From NCBI GenBank assembly GCA_026984555.1, contig JALSRY010000670.1, forward strand, positions 1-7,965: a stretch of 7,965 nucleotides of DNA, read 5' to 3'. A program made the translations under genes and the position numbers. This stretch comes from Phycisphaerae bacterium. GTDB taxonomy: Bacteria; Planctomycetota; Phycisphaerae; UBA1845; Fen-1342. Every line of letters starts with the position of its first letter. The stretch's first letter is position 1. Under the pieces are notes generated by a model. That model did not search any database, was not told the DNA's origin, and saw only the letters and a list, made by a program, of their open reading frames with translations. Below are positions 6,690 to 7,965 of this stretch, piece by piece.

Positions 6690-6719
6690 ACTATACAGCC
6701 GGCGGCCGCCGGTGGACAG
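6690..6719 (-). promoter_or_regulatory. Candidate lysS promoter with near-leaderless start
   Basis: On the minus strand TATAGT (6695-6690) matches five of six bases of the -10 consensus. CTGTCC (6719-6714) is a weak -35 candidate with an 18-base spacer. The -10 ends only nine bases before the lysS ATG, so transcription would begin within a few bases of the start codon. This agrees with the absence of a Shine-Dalgarno sequence but is not shown by it. Confidence 0.4.
6699..6712. repeat. 14-base perfect palindrome in the lysS promoter spacer
   Basis: CCGGCGGCCGCCGG is a perfect palindrome located between the candidate -35 and -10 elements of lysS. It could be an operator, but its pure GC composition makes chance occurrence fairly likely in this genome. 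Confidence 0.4.
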
Positions 6720-6873
6720 TCGCGCACGAACCGGGCATCGCCCGTCGGATCGTGGGCCGGTCGGGGGTGGCGGCGCCAGCGACCGCGCCGCGGGCTTTCG
6801 TGCTGCGGATTCTTCGAGGAGCCGCGGCGGGGTTGCCCGCCCCCCAGCGGCCAAAACCGGCTACCATACGCCC

Positions 6874-7965
6874 ATGAGCCGTTCCGCGAACAACGCGACC
6901 GCGGGCAGGCGCGGCAAGGCCGGTTTGCCATGTTTCCGCGCTACGTTGGGGTATCTTCGCCGGCACCTGCGCCCGTTGTTGCTGGGGATGTTGGCGGCGG
7001 TGGGCGTGAGCGTGTGTTACACGTTCAGCATATCCAGTGTCATTCCGCTGCTGAAGGTTGTGTTCGCCGATCACGAGACACTCGCGAGCTGGATGCACCG
7101 CACGGAGACGCAACGTCGGCTCGGCGTCATCATCGCCGGCGACCTGCCCGACGATCCCGCGGGCCTGGCGATCGCCAGCGTGCGGGCCGACTCGCCCAAC
7201 ACGGGCGTGCTCCACGCGGGCGATCGTATCGTCTCGATCGGCGGCGCCCGTCCCGGTGCCTACGGCCTGATGCGCCGCTTGGCCTCGCTGCCCCGAACGG
7301 ACCAGTCCGCCACCGTCGTCACGCCGGGGCAGACCGCCGCCCCGCGCGTCGTGACGTTGCATCTGCGCCCATACCGGGGCTGGACCGCAACCGTCGCCCG
7401 CGTGGCGGCCTGGCTGCCCGCCGGCAAAGACGCCGCCGGCCGACTGCGCACACTCGCGATTGTGATGGGGGCGCTTGTGCTGGTGACGCTCGTCGGCGGA
7501 CTGTGTCGCCTGGCCAACGAAGGGCTCATCGCCGCCGCGGTGCAACGCGCGCTCCACGATCTCCGCAGCGAGCTCGCCGAGCACGTCCTCCGCTTGCCGA
7601 TGGCCTGGCACGCCGAACACCCCCCGGGGGACACGCTCGGTCGTTTTGCCACCGACATCAACAAGGTCGAGATCGGCATGACCACGCTGTTCGGCCGGGC
7701 CGTGCGCGAGCCGATGAAGGCCGCCGGCGTGCTGGCCCTGACGGTTCTGATCGATTGGCGGCTGCTGTTCGTCGCGCTGCTGGGGCTGCCGATCGGCATG
7801 CTCGTGATGGGGGGGTTCGGCCGGCTGGTCAAACGCTCCCAACGCCGCGCGTCGGAGTCGTGGGGGCGGCTGCTCGACCAGCTCAACGAGCGTATCGCCG
7901 GCATTCGCGAGGTGAAGGCCTACGGCATGCAGGCCGCCGAAAGCCAACGCTTCGAGCACGAAGGC
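6874..7965 (+). CDS. MsbA-type ABC exporter (permease part) with a PDZ-like domain in its first extracytoplasmic loop, 5' part only
   Basis: The frame is open from ATG 6874 to the window edge: 364 residues, no stop, so the ATP-binding domain lies outside. Seen: a basic N-terminus, TM1 at about 34-58, an extracytoplasmic stretch of about 130 residues, TM2 at about 193-211, then the intracellular region LRSELAEHVLRLPMAWH, GDTLGRFATDINKVE and LFGRAVREPMKAAG, TM3 and TM4 at about 283-316, and GRLLDQLNERIAGIREVKAYG. This wording is typical of MsbA/lipid-flippase exporters, which move lipids or lipid-linked molecules across the inner membrane with ATP. Residues 78-166 read as a PDZ domain: RRLGV, GLAIASVRADSPN, GVLHAGDRIVSIGG and a closing VVTLHLRP. 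The frame is open further upstream, but there is no earlier ATG; a GTG at 6712 has no support. No Shine-Dalgarno sequence precedes the ATG. The exporter call is firm; PDZ is likely; the substrate is unknown. Confidence 0.85.
   Translation, partial: MSRSANNATAGRRGKAGLPCFRATLGYLRRHLRPLLLGMLAAVGVSVCYTFSISSVIPLLKVVFADHETLASWMHRTETQRRLGVIIAGDLPDDPAGLAIASVRADSPNTGVLHAGDRIVSIGGARPGAYGLMRRLASLPRTDQSATVVTPGQTAAPRVVTLHLRPYRGWTATVARVAAWLPAGKDAAGRLRTLAIVMGALVLVTLVGGLCRLANEGLIAAAVQRALHDLRSELAEHVLRLPMAWHAEHPPGDTLGRFATDINKVEIGMTTLFGRAVREPMKAAGVLALTVLIDWRLLFVALLGLPIGMLVMGGFGRLVKRSQRRASESWGRLLDQLNERIAGIREVKAYGMQAAESQRFEHEG
7105..7371 (+). other. PDZ-like domain coding segment within the ABC exporter
   Basis: Residues 78-166 of the exporter show the PDZ order: an LGV-containing ligand-loop-like start (R78-V81), GLAIASVRADSPN at 97-109, the diagnostic AGDRIVSIGG at 115-124, a helix region around 130-139 (YGLMRRLASL), and closing strands SATVV and RVVTLHL to 164. 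It sits between TM1 and TM2, a loop that faces the periplasm in this transporter class and is normally short. The assignment rests on motif recognition by eye. Confidence 0.7.

Larger units (their letters stand above)
6681..6873. promoter_or_regulatory. Divergent intergenic region between lysS and the ABC exporter gene
   Basis: These 193 bases should carry promoters for both neighbours. The lysS side holds the TATAGT element and the GC palindrome. On the exporter side TACCAT at 6862-6867 could be a weak -10 whose start site would fall at or very near the ATG at 6874. TTGCCC at 6833-6838 is too far away (23-base spacer) to be a good -35. No RNA gene or small ORF is supported here. Confidence 0.4.

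Noticed and set aside
6691..7959. Long open frame on the minus strand (over 420 codons) opposite the ABC exporter.
   Set aside because: Its translation is rich in His, Arg, Gln and Ala with no recognisable domain, while the plus strand encodes a coherent MsbA-like protein; long antisense frames are expected in GC-rich DNA.

Overview
The window is GC-rich DNA that most resembles a planctomycete, probably of the Phycisphaerae type. Three things suggest this. The large secreted protein ends in a dockerin-like pair of calcium-loop repeats of the GDxDxDGDVDxxDF style. There is a small membrane protein with a CPxCxYxLRGLP...CPECG zinc ribbon. A secreted multidomain GHL10 protein and ole-type olefin genes occur together. 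This assignment is inference from protein style; no rRNA or other marker is present.

Left part (1-1842, + strand): the 3' end of oleC (beta-lactone synthetase) is followed by a complete oleD (2-alkyl-3-oxoalkanoate reductase), joined by an ATGA stop/start overlap. OleD reduces the beta-keto acid made by OleA, and OleC then closes the beta-hydroxy acid into a beta-lactone on the route to long-chain olefins by head-to-head condensation. oleA and oleB are not seen and would lie to the left if present. Centre left (1755-2405, - strand): a two-helix membrane protein with an N-terminal zinc ribbon, of unknown function, overlaps the end of oleD tail to tail by 88 bases.

Centre (2406-5039): a 291-base divergent intergenic region leads into a secreted protein of about 780 residues. 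Its layout is signal peptide, golvesin/xanthan-lyase-type CBD-like domain, bacterial repeat domain, GHL10 glycosyl-hydrolase-like domain, carboxypeptidase-regulatory-like domain, dockerin-like tail. It meets lysS tail to tail across 99 bases that carry small hairpins.

Right part (5139-7965): a complete class II lysyl-tRNA synthetase gene (- strand) is divergent from the 5' part of an MsbA-type ABC exporter gene, which runs off the right edge. The exporter is the most unusual item. Its first extracytoplasmic loop, between TM1 and TM2, is about 130 residues long and contains what reads as a PDZ domain. The genes do not form one pathway; only oleC and oleD are clearly functionally linked. No tRNA, rRNA, CRISPR array, insertion sequence or phage gene was seen.
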